40,313 nucleotides of DNA from Bacillota bacterium (lineage in GTDB: Bacteria > Bacillota > Clostridia > Lachnospirales > CAG-274), in NCBI GenBank assembly GCA_017543265.1, contig JAFYGI010000045.1, forward strand, positions 1-40,313, in the 5' to 3' direction. Of the stretch, positions 33,737 to 40,313 are shown one piece after another (position 1 is the first letter of the stretch; each line of letters opens with the position of its first letter). Made by a program: the position numbers and the translations under genes. The notes under the pieces were generated by a model, which did no database searches, had not been told where the DNA came from, and saw only the letters and a list, made by a program, of their open reading frames with translations.

Positions 33737-33826
33737 CGGGCTTCCCCGAAAAATGTGCCGCCTGCATGACAAAATGTCTTGCAACGGCAGTTTCAAAGCG
33801 TACTGCTTTGCCCCTCGGTGCCCTTT
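33737..33826 (-). ncRNA. structured leader motif upstream of LRR-dockerin gene
   Basis: In the transcript an outer stem GGGC/GCCC and an adjacent CCGA/UCGG stem enclose two hairpins. One is CAAAGC...GCUUUG (within GGCA...UGCC) and the other is UGCA-A-GACA...UGUC-A-UGCA. It thus forms a three-way junction. It ends with CGGCACAUUUUUCGGGG, which matches the pnp leader. It lies between the promoter and the ribosome-binding site. Confidence 0.55.
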
Positions 33827-33844
33827 AACGTGTCCCTGGGTAAT

Positions 33845-33873
33845 ATTATACTACATTTTAAATATTATTTCAA
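33845..33873 (-). promoter_or_regulatory. promoter of LRR-dockerin gene
   Basis: Minus strand TTGAAA (33868-33873), 17-nt spacer, TATAAT (33845-33850). The predicted transcript starts near 33838 and includes the whole structured leader. Confidence 0.75.
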
Positions 33874-33935
33874 TGCTTTTTTGCCGTTTCTGAAACATTC
33901 CTGTAAAAAAAGTGTTAATTTTTTGAAATATAGTG

Positions 33936-33964
33936 TTGAAAAACCAAAGAAGGTATGCTATAAT
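33936..33964 (+). promoter_or_regulatory. kdgK promoter
   Basis: TTGAAA (33936-33941), 17-nt spacer, TATAAT (33959-33964). A small GCCGT/ACGGC hairpin lies in the leader near 33982-33998. Confidence 0.75.
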
Positions 33965-34032
33965 ATATCCATAAGGTCAACTGCCGTGCTATGACGGCGG
34001 TCGGCAAATTTATTATAAGGAGGATTTTTCCA

Positions 34033-35055
34033 ATGGGCAAAATTGTAACAATGGGCGAGATCATGTTAAGATTATCTACACCCGGCAATGAAAGATTTAT
34101 TCAGGCAACAGAATTCGACATCAACTATGGCGGCGGCGAGGCTAATGTGGCTGTATCGCTTGCTAACTACGGACACGAGGCAGAGTTTGTAACGGCTGTA
34201 CCTGATAACCCTATTGGTGCGTGTGCTATCGCAGCTTTAAGAAAGTACGGCGTTGAGACAAAGCATATCGCAAAGACAGGCGACCGTCTCGGTATCTACT
34301 ACCTTGAGACAGGTGCATCCATGAGAGCATCAAACGTAGTTTATGATAGAGCAAATTCATCCATCGCTACCGCAACAGCAGACAAGTTTGACTTTGACGC
34401 TATTTTCGAGGGCGCTGACTGGTTCCACTTCACAGGTATCACACCCGCTGTTTCGGACCTTGCGGCAGAGGTAACAGAGGTTGCTTGCAAGGCAGCTAAG
34501 GCAAAGGGCGTTACAGTTTCCTGTGACCTTAACTTCCGTAAGAAATTATGGTCAAGCGAAAAGGCACAGAAGGTCATGACAAACCTTATGCAGTATGTTG
34601 ATGTTTGTATCGGCAACGAAGAGGACGCAGAGAAGGTTCTCGGCTTCAAGCCCGGCAATACAGACGTTACAAGCGGTGAGCTTGAAATGGCAGGCTACAA
34701 GGACATCTTCAATCAGATGTGCGACAAGTTCGGCTTCAAGTACGTTATCTCTTCATTAAGAGAGTCCTTCTCCGCATCACACAACGGTTGGTCTGCTTGC
34801 ATCATGGACGGTGCAACCAGAGATTTCTACCGTTCAAACAGATTTGACATTATGCCTATCGTTGACCGCGTTGGCGGCGGCGACTCTTTTGCAGGCGGTC
34901 TTATCTGCGGACTTATGGACGGTAAGAGCAAGGAAGACGCGCTTAACTTCGCTGTTGCTGCTTCTGCATTAAAGCACACCATCCCCGGTGACTTTAACCT
35001 TGTAACAAGGGCAGAGGTTGAAAACTGCGACGGTTCCGGCCGTGTTCAGAGATAA
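34033..35055 (+). CDS. kdgK: 2-dehydro-3-deoxygluconokinase (PfkB family)
   Basis: A ribokinase-like sugar kinase that phosphorylates KDG to KDPG in hexuronate/pectin breakdown. The 340-residue protein shows the N-terminal GEIMLRLSTPG, the substrate-binding GGGEANVAVSLANYG and the catalytic-Asp motif DRVGGGDSFAGGL near the C-terminus. The frame is open 14 codons upstream, but AAGGAGG (34017-34023) sets ATG 34033. Codon use is distinctive: I find no ATA codon and many ATC, GTT, GCT and CGT, unlike the ATA-rich neighbours, which suggests high expression. It has its own promoter and terminator, so it is monocistronic. The specific KDG substrate is inferred from family similarity; another sugar acid is possible. 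Confidence 0.88.
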   Translation: MGKIVTMGEIMLRLSTPGNERFIQATEFDINYGGGEANVAVSLANYGHEAEFVTAVPDNPIGACAIAALRKYGVETKHIAKTGDRLGIYYLETGASMRASNVVYDRANSSIATATADKFDFDAIFEGADWFHFTGITPAVSDLAAEVTEVACKAAKAKGVTVSCDLNFRKKLWSSEKAQKVMTNLMQYVDVCIGNEEDAEKVLGFKPGNTDVTSGELEMAGYKDIFNQMCDKFGFKYVISSLRESFSASHNGWSACIMDGATRDFYRSNRFDIMPIVDRVGGGDSFAGGLICGLMDGKSKEDALNFAVAASALKHTIPGDFNLVTRAEVENCDGSGRVQR

Positions 35056-35081
35056 TCAGTAAAAATTTATTTTTACATAAC

Positions 35082-35116
35082 AAAGCCCGCGGTTTCGTGC
35101 CGCGGGTCTTTTGTTT
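35082..35116. terminator. intrinsic terminator after kdgK
   Basis: CCCGCGG (35086-35092) pairs with CCGCGGG (35100-35106), extended by AAAG/CTTT and followed by a T-rich tail. It could also stop convergent transcription of add. Confidence 0.8.
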
Positions 35117-36103
35117 TTACGCCTTTGTGTCAAAAAGCTGCTTTCTTAAACTGTCTTTGTCGCTTGTAAATGCAGCGTTTACCGCATTTTCAAGTACGTT
35201 TTTTTTCTGTGCTTTTGTCAGAGAAAAATTTTCCTCCATGTACCTGTATTCCTTTGCAATATCGGTGCGCTCGATCGCGGGGTCGTCTGTGTTGATCGTG
35301 ACCTTTATCCCGTCTTTAAGATAATCCATAAACGGATAATCGGACATATCCTCGACCGCGTGGGTCTGACGGTTGCTGGTGGGACACATTTCAAGTGTTA
35401 TGCCCCTTTGCCTGATAAGTTCAAGCACAGCCGCATCCTCGCAGGCGCGCACGCCGTGGCCTATCCTTGCTGCACCGTATTCTATGGCAAGGCGCACGCT
35501 GTCCGCACCGTCGGCCTCACCTGCGTGTATGGTAAAGGGAATGCCGTACTCCTTTGCTTTTGCAAAAAGACCGCGGTACCGCGAGGTAGGGTAGAGAGCC
35601 TCCGCACCCGCAAGATCTATGGCGACAACACCGCCGTCCTCGACCAGATACTTTTTTGCAAGCTCCAGCGTTTCCGAATTTTCCGCATCATTGCCCTCAC
35701 CGCGCATACAGCATAAAATAAGATTTCCCTTTGTCTTTGCCTGCTTTAAGCCGTCAAGGGCGGCAAGCACGGCCTCCTCCTGCGTCATGCCGTTTTGTGT
35801 GTGAAGCTGCGGCGCAAAGCGTATCTCCGTATAAATAACACCGCTTTTTCCCGCATCGTCAAGCACCAGCTCTACCGCCGCCGAAAGTCCGTCTTTTGTC
35901 TGCATCAGCGACCCCGGCAGGGCAAAGCATTTTAAAAAATCGTTCAGGCTTGTGCAGTCATCGGGCACCGAAAGCAGCTTTTCAAGCTCCTTTTCGTCCT
36001 CCGACGGCAAAGCGATGTTTTGCATTGCGGCAAGCTTTTTTGCGATATCAACGGTTATCGCCCCGTCAAGGTGTAAATGCAGGTCTATGTATTTTTCTTC
36101 CAT
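35117..36103 (-). CDS. add: adenosine deaminase
   Basis: A zinc hydrolase converting adenosine to inosine in purine salvage. The 328-residue product has the metal ligands His9 and His11 in DLHLHLDG, His in FTIHAGEA, and the catalytic Glu there (GEADG). GHGVRA supplies the next His, and INTDDPAI the Asp pair. The length is normal. The start overlaps the stop of the upstream phosphatase gene by one base (TAATG), so they form a two-gene operon. Confidence 0.95.
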   Translation of the reverse strand: MEEKYIDLHLHLDGAITVDIAKKLAAMQNIALPSEDEKELEKLLSVPDDCTSLNDFLKCFALPGSLMQTKDGLSAAVELVLDDAGKSGVIYTEIRFAPQLHTQNGMTQEEAVLAALDGLKQAKTKGNLILCCMRGEGNDAENSETLELAKKYLVEDGGVVAIDLAGAEALYPTSRYRGLFAKAKEYGIPFTIHAGEADGADSVRLAIEYGAARIGHGVRACEDAAVLELIRQRGITLEMCPTSNRQTHAVEDMSDYPFMDYLKDGIKVTINTDDPAIERTDIAKEYRYMEENFSLTKAQKKNVLENAVNAAFTSDKDSLRKQLFDTKA

Positions 36104-36561
36104 TATCTATCACGCTCTTTCAAAAATTGTAAAAGTCCCTCGCAGCCCTCTTTTATATCATCGTATGTCACATCAAAATTGCCCGTATACCACGGGTCGG
36201 CAATGCTCTGCCCCTTTCTTGCGGTAAAATCCAAAAGCATAAAGACTTTTTTGTCACCGTCATCACCGATAATGCGCTGTATGTTGCGTATATTCATACT
36301 GTCCATGCCGATTATATAATCAAAATTTTTGCAATCCGCCTTGGTCAGCTGCTTCGCATAGTGCGGATAAACGGGAACGCCGACTTCCCTTAACTTGCGT
36401 AAGGTGCCGTGATGCACCCCGTTTCCTATCTCCTCGCGGCTTGTCGCGGCCGAGTCCACCGCAATTTTAAGCCCCGCCTTTTTTGCCATGTCTGCCATAA
36501 CAAATTCCGCCATCGTGGAACGGCAAATATTGCCGTGGCAGACGAACATTATTTTTATCAT
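36103..36561 (-). CDS. low-molecular-weight protein tyrosine phosphatase
   Basis: A cytosolic phosphatase of 152 residues. The P-loop CX5R is VCHGNICRS with Cys8 and Arg14, at the expected N-terminal position, and the general-acid Asp lies in ADPWYTGNF near residue 120. The open frame begins earlier with TTG at 36579, but that lies in the GGAGAGG ribosome site; ATG 36561 has nine-base spacing. Bacterial members act on tyrosine kinases or arginine-phosphorylated proteins, and the target here is unknown. The mobile element lies just upstream of it and may have replaced its promoter region. Confidence 0.93.
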   Translation of the reverse strand: MIKIMFVCHGNICRSTMAEFVMADMAKKAGLKIAVDSAATSREEIGNGVHHGTLRKLREVGVPVYPHYAKQLTKADCKNFDYIIGMDSMNIRNIQRIIGDDGDKKVFMLLDFTARKGQSIADPWYTGNFDVTYDDIKEGCEGLLQFLKERDR

Positions 36562-36666
36562 TTTATCAAACCTCTCCAAACGCCGTTATTTTGCGACTTT
36601 GCCGACATTTTACCTTAATAACAAGTTGGTATAATTTGGCATAATTCGGCACATTTTTACCGCCAA

Positions 36667-36725
36667 AAGTTGTAAAAAAGTTGTAAAATCAATCTCAATT
36701 TACAACTTTACAACTTTATACAACT
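36667..36725. repeat. AGTTGTAAA repeats flanking integrase end, arm-site-like
   Basis: AAGTTGTAAA occurs twice on the plus strand (36667-36690). TTTACAACTT-type copies occur three times in the opposite orientation (36699-36725), around a short AT-rich centre. Tn916-family integrases bind short repeated arm sites near the element ends, so these are candidate arm sites. The palindromic arrangement could also end integrase transcription. Confidence 0.55.
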
Positions 36726-37936
36726 CACCAATCACACAATTTCTGCATCTCACTTTTGATATCATCCACACCTAAATGAGTGTAAGTGTTGAGCGTGACC
36801 CCTATGTCCGAATGACCCATTATTTTCTGCAAAGTCTTGGGATTAGTCCCTGCTTTAGCCATATTCGAGCAAAATGTATGTCTGCAAACGTGCGGCGTTA
36901 CCTTTGGCATTTCTTCCTTATAAATTGAATTATATTTTTGACAGATATGCTGAAAATACTTTTCCCAATGCAGTGCGACCATAGGCATATTGTTTTTATC
37001 CAGATACAGAAAACCCTTATATGCCTTTTTGCGCTTGCCATAGACAACAGGCTCTTTTCTCGGACTTTTTCTGTTTTCGATAATACGCTTGAAACACTCC
37101 TTGACCTCTGCTGTCATAGGCACGAGCCTTGTTCCGCTGTTGGTTTTGGTGGTTTCTATTATGTACTCCATATTTCTTTTGCGCTGAAGCTGGTGGTCAA
37201 CATTTATAACATCATTTTTAAAGTCTATATCATCTATTGTCAGACCGACAAATTCCGAAATACGCAGTCCGGTATGAAACAGTATGTAAATACCCTCATA
37301 ATACCTACTGAAGTGCTTATCGTTTTTGACAAATTCGAGAAACGCTCTTTCCTGTTTTCTTGTAATCGCCTCTCTTGTTACGCTGTCATTTACAACAACC
37401 GTCACAAGCTGAAACTCAAAGGGATTTTTGCGTATCAAATCATCATCAACAGCCATTTGAAAGGCGGGTCTTAACACTCCTCTGATAGAATGTATGGAAC
37501 TGTAACCCCTGCCATCGCTTTGCAGTTTAATGAGAAACGCTTTTGCGTCGGATAACTTGACTTTGTCTATTCTTTTGCCGCTGAAATCCTCTTTTTTGAG
37601 AATATTGAGAACAAAGTTATAATTGGCTCTTGTGTTCTCTTTTACGCCTGTTTTCTGCGACAAATACTTTTTGACAAGTTCAAGCACGGTGTAATTTCCA
37701 CCACACGGGACTATACCGTCATCCATATCTCTTTGCAGCTGCTTTATCTTATCCCTCAAAGCTACATCTTCTTTTATACCGACAGGAAGAGTGTCTGTTC
37801 TTACAAGTTTCCAACTGTAAATATATTTTACCCTTCCCCAATTATCGGTGTACTTGTACATATATCTGCCATCACTTCTTTGGCTCTCTCCGTTGTGTAA
37901 AATGCGATTTTTGCTGTCTCGTCTTTTAACACTCAT
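36725..37936 (-). CDS. int: tyrosine recombinase/integrase, Tn916-type
   Basis: A phage-type integrase of 403 residues. An N-terminal arm-binding domain (about 1-75, Tyr/Trp-rich GRYMYKYTDNWG) is followed by a SAM-like core-binding domain (about 80-185) and the catalytic domain. The catalytic residues are Arg225 (HTGLRISE), Lys264 (TTKTNSG), His349 and Arg352 (TPHVCRHTF), His375 (KIMGHSDI) and the nucleophile Tyr385 (TLNTYTHLG), so the enzyme looks intact. AAAGGAG precedes the ATG. It is the gene nearest the left end of the element, as in Tn916/Tn1549 relatives, and stands behind the excisionase-like gene. Confidence 0.95.
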   Translation of the reverse strand: MSVKRRDSKNRILHNGESQRSDGRYMYKYTDNWGRVKYIYSWKLVRTDTLPVGIKEDVALRDKIKQLQRDMDDGIVPCGGNYTVLELVKKYLSQKTGVKENTRANYNFVLNILKKEDFSGKRIDKVKLSDAKAFLIKLQSDGRGYSSIHSIRGVLRPAFQMAVDDDLIRKNPFEFQLVTVVVNDSVTREAITRKQERAFLEFVKNDKHFSRYYEGIYILFHTGLRISEFVGLTIDDIDFKNDVINVDHQLQRKRNMEYIIETTKTNSGTRLVPMTAEVKECFKRIIENRKSPRKEPVVYGKRKKAYKGFLYLDKNNMPMVALHWEKYFQHICQKYNSIYKEEMPKVTPHVCRHTFCSNMAKAGTNPKTLQKIMGHSDIGVTLNTYTHLGVDDIKSEMQKLCDW

Positions 37937-37965
37937 AGTAATGCTCCTTTCCTTTCATAGAAAGA

Positions 37966-38005
37966 GCCCCGATATGATATATAAACAGTATATCACAATC
38001 GGAGC
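37966..38005 (-). terminator. hairpin between xis and int
   Basis: GCCCCGAT...ATCGGAGC with an inner TGATATA/TATATCA stem forms a long imperfect hairpin. No run of T follows on the minus strand, so it may regulate int rather than terminate fully. Confidence 0.45.
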
Positions 38006-38023
38006 AAAAATGAAATAGTAATT

Positions 38024-38239
38024 TTAAATGACCGCAAGGTTATTGCTTATATATTTTTCAAAATCCTTTTTGATTATCTGCGCTTTTGTTCCGTTGTAGA
38101 ACACAAAACTTTCGTCCTTGTGTTCACGGATAAAGCGCCTTAAAGTCTTTTCGCCTATTCCGAAATACATTGATGCCTCTTTTATTGTCAATGTGTATTT
38201 CTCCCACCACGGTAAAGCAATGTCATTTGCAATTATCAA
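38024..38239 (-). CDS. xis: excisionase-like helix-turn-helix protein
   Basis: A 71-residue basic protein that resembles Tn916 Xis: WEKYTLTIKEASMYFGIGEKTLRRFI is a winged-helix/MerR-like DNA-binding helix pair, followed by a short beta segment. It would bend DNA at the element end and promote excision by the integrase. The likely start is TTG 38239, eight bases from a perfect GGAGG (38248-38252); the ATG at 38247 abuts the site. It lies between relaxase and integrase on the same strand. Confidence 0.8.
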   Translation of the reverse strand: MIIANDIALPWWEKYTLTIKEASMYFGIGEKTLRRFIREHKDESFVFYNGTKAQIIKKDFEKYISNNLAVI

Positions 38240-38276
38240 TAGATCATCCTCCTTTTTTTATCTAACGCATATACGC

Positions 38277-39842
38277 TTATCTTTCTTGGTTGTAATAATG
38301 TTTTGAGGTTTTTGGGATGTCAGTTCCCAAAATAATATCGGCATTATGCTTGATAGTTTTAAGGCGTTCCAGTTCAAGCAACAATTTGTCCTGCTTGGCT
38401 GAAATATTTTCTTTATCTTCTGTAAATTTCAGAATTTCGGATTTGAGTACTGACGACCGAGGTAAAACACCGTTTATTTTTGAGTTGTTCATAACCTCCA
38501 CGGCATTTTTATATTTAGCAATCTCTGCCGAGTAGTTTTGCAGGTATACTTCTTTTGCGCTCTCTTCTGTTAAGGACAGATACTTTTGATAGACAGGCTT
38601 ATATCTCCAATATTCCCTTACAGCGTTTGTTATGCTGCGACTTGCCGATATTTGAGCATTGATTTTTTGAATATCGCTCCTATAGTCCGCTATACGCTTT
38701 TCAAGTTGTGAAATGTTTTCTTTAAGTACCTCATAGCTTTGTATATTACAAGCATGGAGATAGTTAAGCATTTTAATTTCCGTATGGGCATTTCTGCGGT
38801 AGATATATCGTCTTGCCGTTTCATCCGTTGCCTTTAATCGTAAAATTTTCATTGCGGAAATTTCATCAAGTCGGGTTTTGTATTCTGCGGGATCACCGAA
38901 GAATAACCGCAGCATTTCTTCCGAGTATTCCTCTCCCAAACTGTCAAGACGAAGAAAACGCCTGCCCGTGGTATGCTTAAAGGCTAAATGCTTTCCAAAC
39001 TTTACAGAATAATCTTTCTGCATCAGCAAAATAAAACTATCAAAATCTTTCGCCGTTTTCAGATTTTCATTTATAAATCTTTTCAGCCTTAATCTCTGCG
39101 GCATTTTCTTTGCAGCATTAGCATAAACATTCCTCTCGACATTTTCTATAACCGCCTTTTCCTCAATCCTCTTGCGGATATTTTTATCGGTGTAAGCCGA
39201 GCCAAGTGTAGCCGTTCTTATAAACGATTTATTCCCAATGCCTTTTAAGGAAATATATTTTCCTATTTTAATTTCATAGCCCCGCTTTTTCAGTTCTCTG
39301 AAAAAATCATTGTATGTATCGCAGTTTTTAATTATTTCATCAATTACCGCTTTTAATTTTTCTCTATGCCCTTTAGGATTTGGCGTAATAACCGAATATC
39401 CATATTCCTTGCACAATTCGTTGCTTGCCTGCCGTACTCTTTCCAAAGTAGCAAGTTTATTCGGGAACATATGAAAGTTATCGAAATTTACAGAACAGAT
39501 TATTATGTGGTTGTGTATATGCTCCTTGTCATTATGCGTGGCTATCACATACTGAAAGTCGGGAAATGTTCGCCGCATAAGTTCGCGCCCGATAGCCAAT
39601 GCCTTTTGCGGCGTTATATCATCCTCGGGCGAAAAAGACTGATAAATTTCGTGTGCTATGACCTTGCCCTTTCTGACTGCCTGTTTCCGTACTTCGGCAA
39701 ATTCAAGGTCTGCAAATTCCGAACTGCACATATAAGTAGCCGTGTTTATCCTGTTTTCCGTTTTTTGGGGATTAAGAATATAGTTTATCGCTCGTTTTAA
39801 ATATCCCTCGGATTTTATTTGCGACAATTTTATGTATGCCAT
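38277..39842 (-). CDS. MOBP-type relaxase/mobilization protein
   Basis: A 521-residue relaxase that would nick the transfer origin and pilot single-stranded DNA. The N-terminal domain has YIKLSQIKSEGYLKRAINYI and the three-His metal motif HNDKEHIHNHII (His103, His108, His110, His112), followed by VNF. The C-terminal half has helical, Lys/Glu-rich segments (about 380-515) with coiled-coil character. An AAGGAGGAGGT ribosome site precedes the ATG. The only accessory gene seen is the excisionase-like one downstream; no MobC-type protein is evident in the sequence available. It probably relies on a helper conjugation system. Confidence 0.88.
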   Translation of the reverse strand: MAYIKLSQIKSEGYLKRAINYILNPQKTENRINTATYMCSSEFADLEFAEVRKQAVRKGKVIAHEIYQSFSPEDDITPQKALAIGRELMRRTFPDFQYVIATHNDKEHIHNHIIICSVNFDNFHMFPNKLATLERVRQASNELCKEYGYSVITPNPKGHREKLKAVIDEIIKNCDTYNDFFRELKKRGYEIKIGKYISLKGIGNKSFIRTATLGSAYTDKNIRKRIEEKAVIENVERNVYANAAKKMPQRLRLKRFINENLKTAKDFDSFILLMQKDYSVKFGKHLAFKHTTGRRFLRLDSLGEEYSEEMLRLFFGDPAEYKTRLDEISAMKILRLKATDETARRYIYRRNAHTEIKMLNYLHACNIQSYEVLKENISQLEKRIADYRSDIQKINAQISASRSITNAVREYWRYKPVYQKYLSLTEESAKEVYLQNYSAEIAKYKNAVEVMNNSKINGVLPRSSVLKSEILKFTEDKENISAKQDKLLLELERLKTIKHNADIILGTDIPKTSKHYYNQER

Positions 39843-40313
39843 ACCTCCTCCTTGCTCTTTGATAATTGATAAGTTGTCCCTCTATAATATATATTTCCTT
39901 TTGCCCTGCAAAAACTAAAGACAAAATCAACGGAATATTATTTTCGTTACTGTTAAACAAACCATTGTTGTATTTGGTAAAAATCTTTATAGAAGATAGT
40001 ATTTCTTTCAATATTGACAAAATCAAAAAAATATGTATCGGAATTTTGACTCTCACTACATAGCAAGTATGGAAATGGGACGCCCCAATTGAAATTTCTC
40101 AAAAATACCAACCACATTTTGTGAAATCCCACTCGTGTCACTCCCATTACCACTTGTCAGGTCTGCCGCCTTGAAACCGACTTGGGAAAGTGTTCCCAAA
40201 CCCATCGTTTTGCGCTGCAAAAATAATAAAAATACATTATACGACAAAAAACGTGCATATTACGACATGATCCCGTTTTTCCCATTTTTTTGTGATATAA
40301 TGGTATTTTAAAA
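39843..40313. other. 470-bp upstream region of relaxase, possible oriT
   Basis: No gene can be supported with confidence. An AT-rich stretch nearest the relaxase (39850-40050) gives way to a more mixed sequence (40060-40210), which contains a perfect TTGGGAA-AGTG-TTCCCAA hairpin. A minus-strand frame runs through 40056-40247 (GTLSQVGFKAADLTSG...) without a clear ribosome site; it may be a shadow or a small peptide gene. A TATAAT at 40296-40301 points to the right, perhaps for the next gene outside the window. Transfer origins usually lie upstream of relaxase genes. Confidence 0.4.
40182..40199. repeat. perfect 7-bp inverted repeat, oriT-like
   Basis: TTGGGAA, loop AGTG, TTCCCAA. It lies about 340 bp upstream of the relaxase start, with no T-tract on either strand. 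This is the kind of hairpin found next to nic sites. Confidence 0.5.

Larger units (their letters stand above)
36600..40313. mobile_element. one end of an integrative mobilizable element (partial)
   Basis: Integrase, excisionase-like protein and relaxase lie together on the minus strand. They are markedly AT-richer than the sequence to the left, and arm-site-like repeats stand beside the integrase 3' end. The left boundary lies between the phosphatase start (36561) and 36725; its exact position and target duplication cannot be defined because the other end is outside the window. There is no type IV secretion gene here, so at this size it looks mobilizable rather than self-transmissible. That could change with the missing part. 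Confidence 0.75.

Noticed and set aside
33776..33826. Glycine riboswitch in the LRR-dockerin leader
   Set aside because: CACCGAGGGGCAAAGC...GAAACUGCC resembles part of the glycine aptamer, but the flanking GGAGAG/CUCUC pairing is absent and the gene is not a glycine gene.
39772..40056. 94-residue minus-strand ORF upstream of relaxase
   Set aside because: It overlaps the relaxase start and its ribosome site in another frame, and has low-complexity Ile/Lys content with no ribosome-binding site.
1..40313. anti-phage defence or toxin-antitoxin system
   Set aside because: No recognisable module was seen in any region, including the mobile element part available here.

Overview
The window looks like chromosomal DNA of a spore-forming Clostridia member (Bacillota). 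The reasons are spoIVA, Shine-Dalgarno sites of the AGGAGG type before nearly every gene, Firmicutes sigma-A promoters (several TTGACA/TATAAT with 17-18 nt spacing), a minimal SufCB iron-sulfur system, an AgcS-type sodium/alanine symporter, and three secreted proteins with type I dockerin modules. Dockerins and a kdgK gene with a strong promoter point to an anaerobic polysaccharide-using gut or rumen lineage. I cannot name the genus.

Layout. 1-403: non-coding left edge with an 11-bp direct repeat that may be an insertion-sequence end. 404-4826: a two-gene RND efflux operon (lipoprotein adaptor plus pump). 5024-11285: histidine operon starting with a HisZ-HisG fusion, then hisD, hisB, hisH and a large polytopic membrane protein. 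11339-12544 (minus): a hemerythrin-like protein missing two iron ligands and an orphan type IV pilin-like protein behind duplicated promoters. 12853-19269 (minus): agcS, sufB, sufC, pnp, rpsO and yajC. 19569-22399: an EAL phosphodiesterase and a sugar-nucleotide aminotransferase. 22461-24684 (minus): thrC and sseB. 24776-25897 (minus): an ion-transporter-superfamily permease.

26069-33707 is a secreted/dockerin cluster interrupted by spoIVA. It holds a 1055-residue dockerin protein, a protein with an N-terminal dockerin and three pilin-like repeats whose promoter spacer contains a run of nine G, and a leucine-rich-repeat/dockerin protein with a structured leader RNA. 34033-35055 is kdgK, with a codon bias different from most neighbours. 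35117-36561 (minus) is adenosine deaminase and a low-molecular-weight phosphatase.

From about 36.6 kb to the right edge the sequence becomes AT-richer and encodes a Tn916-type integrase, an excisionase-like protein and a MOB relaxase, all on the minus strand. This is one end of an integrative mobilizable element whose other end lies outside the window. The last 470 bp look like its transfer-origin or regulatory region.

Most interesting points: the poly-G promoter tract (possible phase variation of a secreted dockerin protein), an RNA leader motif shared by pnp and the LRR-dockerin gene, the repeat architecture of the 31-kb protein, the HisZ-HisG fusion and the ligand-deficient hemerythrin. 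I see no CRISPR array, rRNA or tRNA gene, and no clear defence system. All start choices, promoters and terminators were read by eye.
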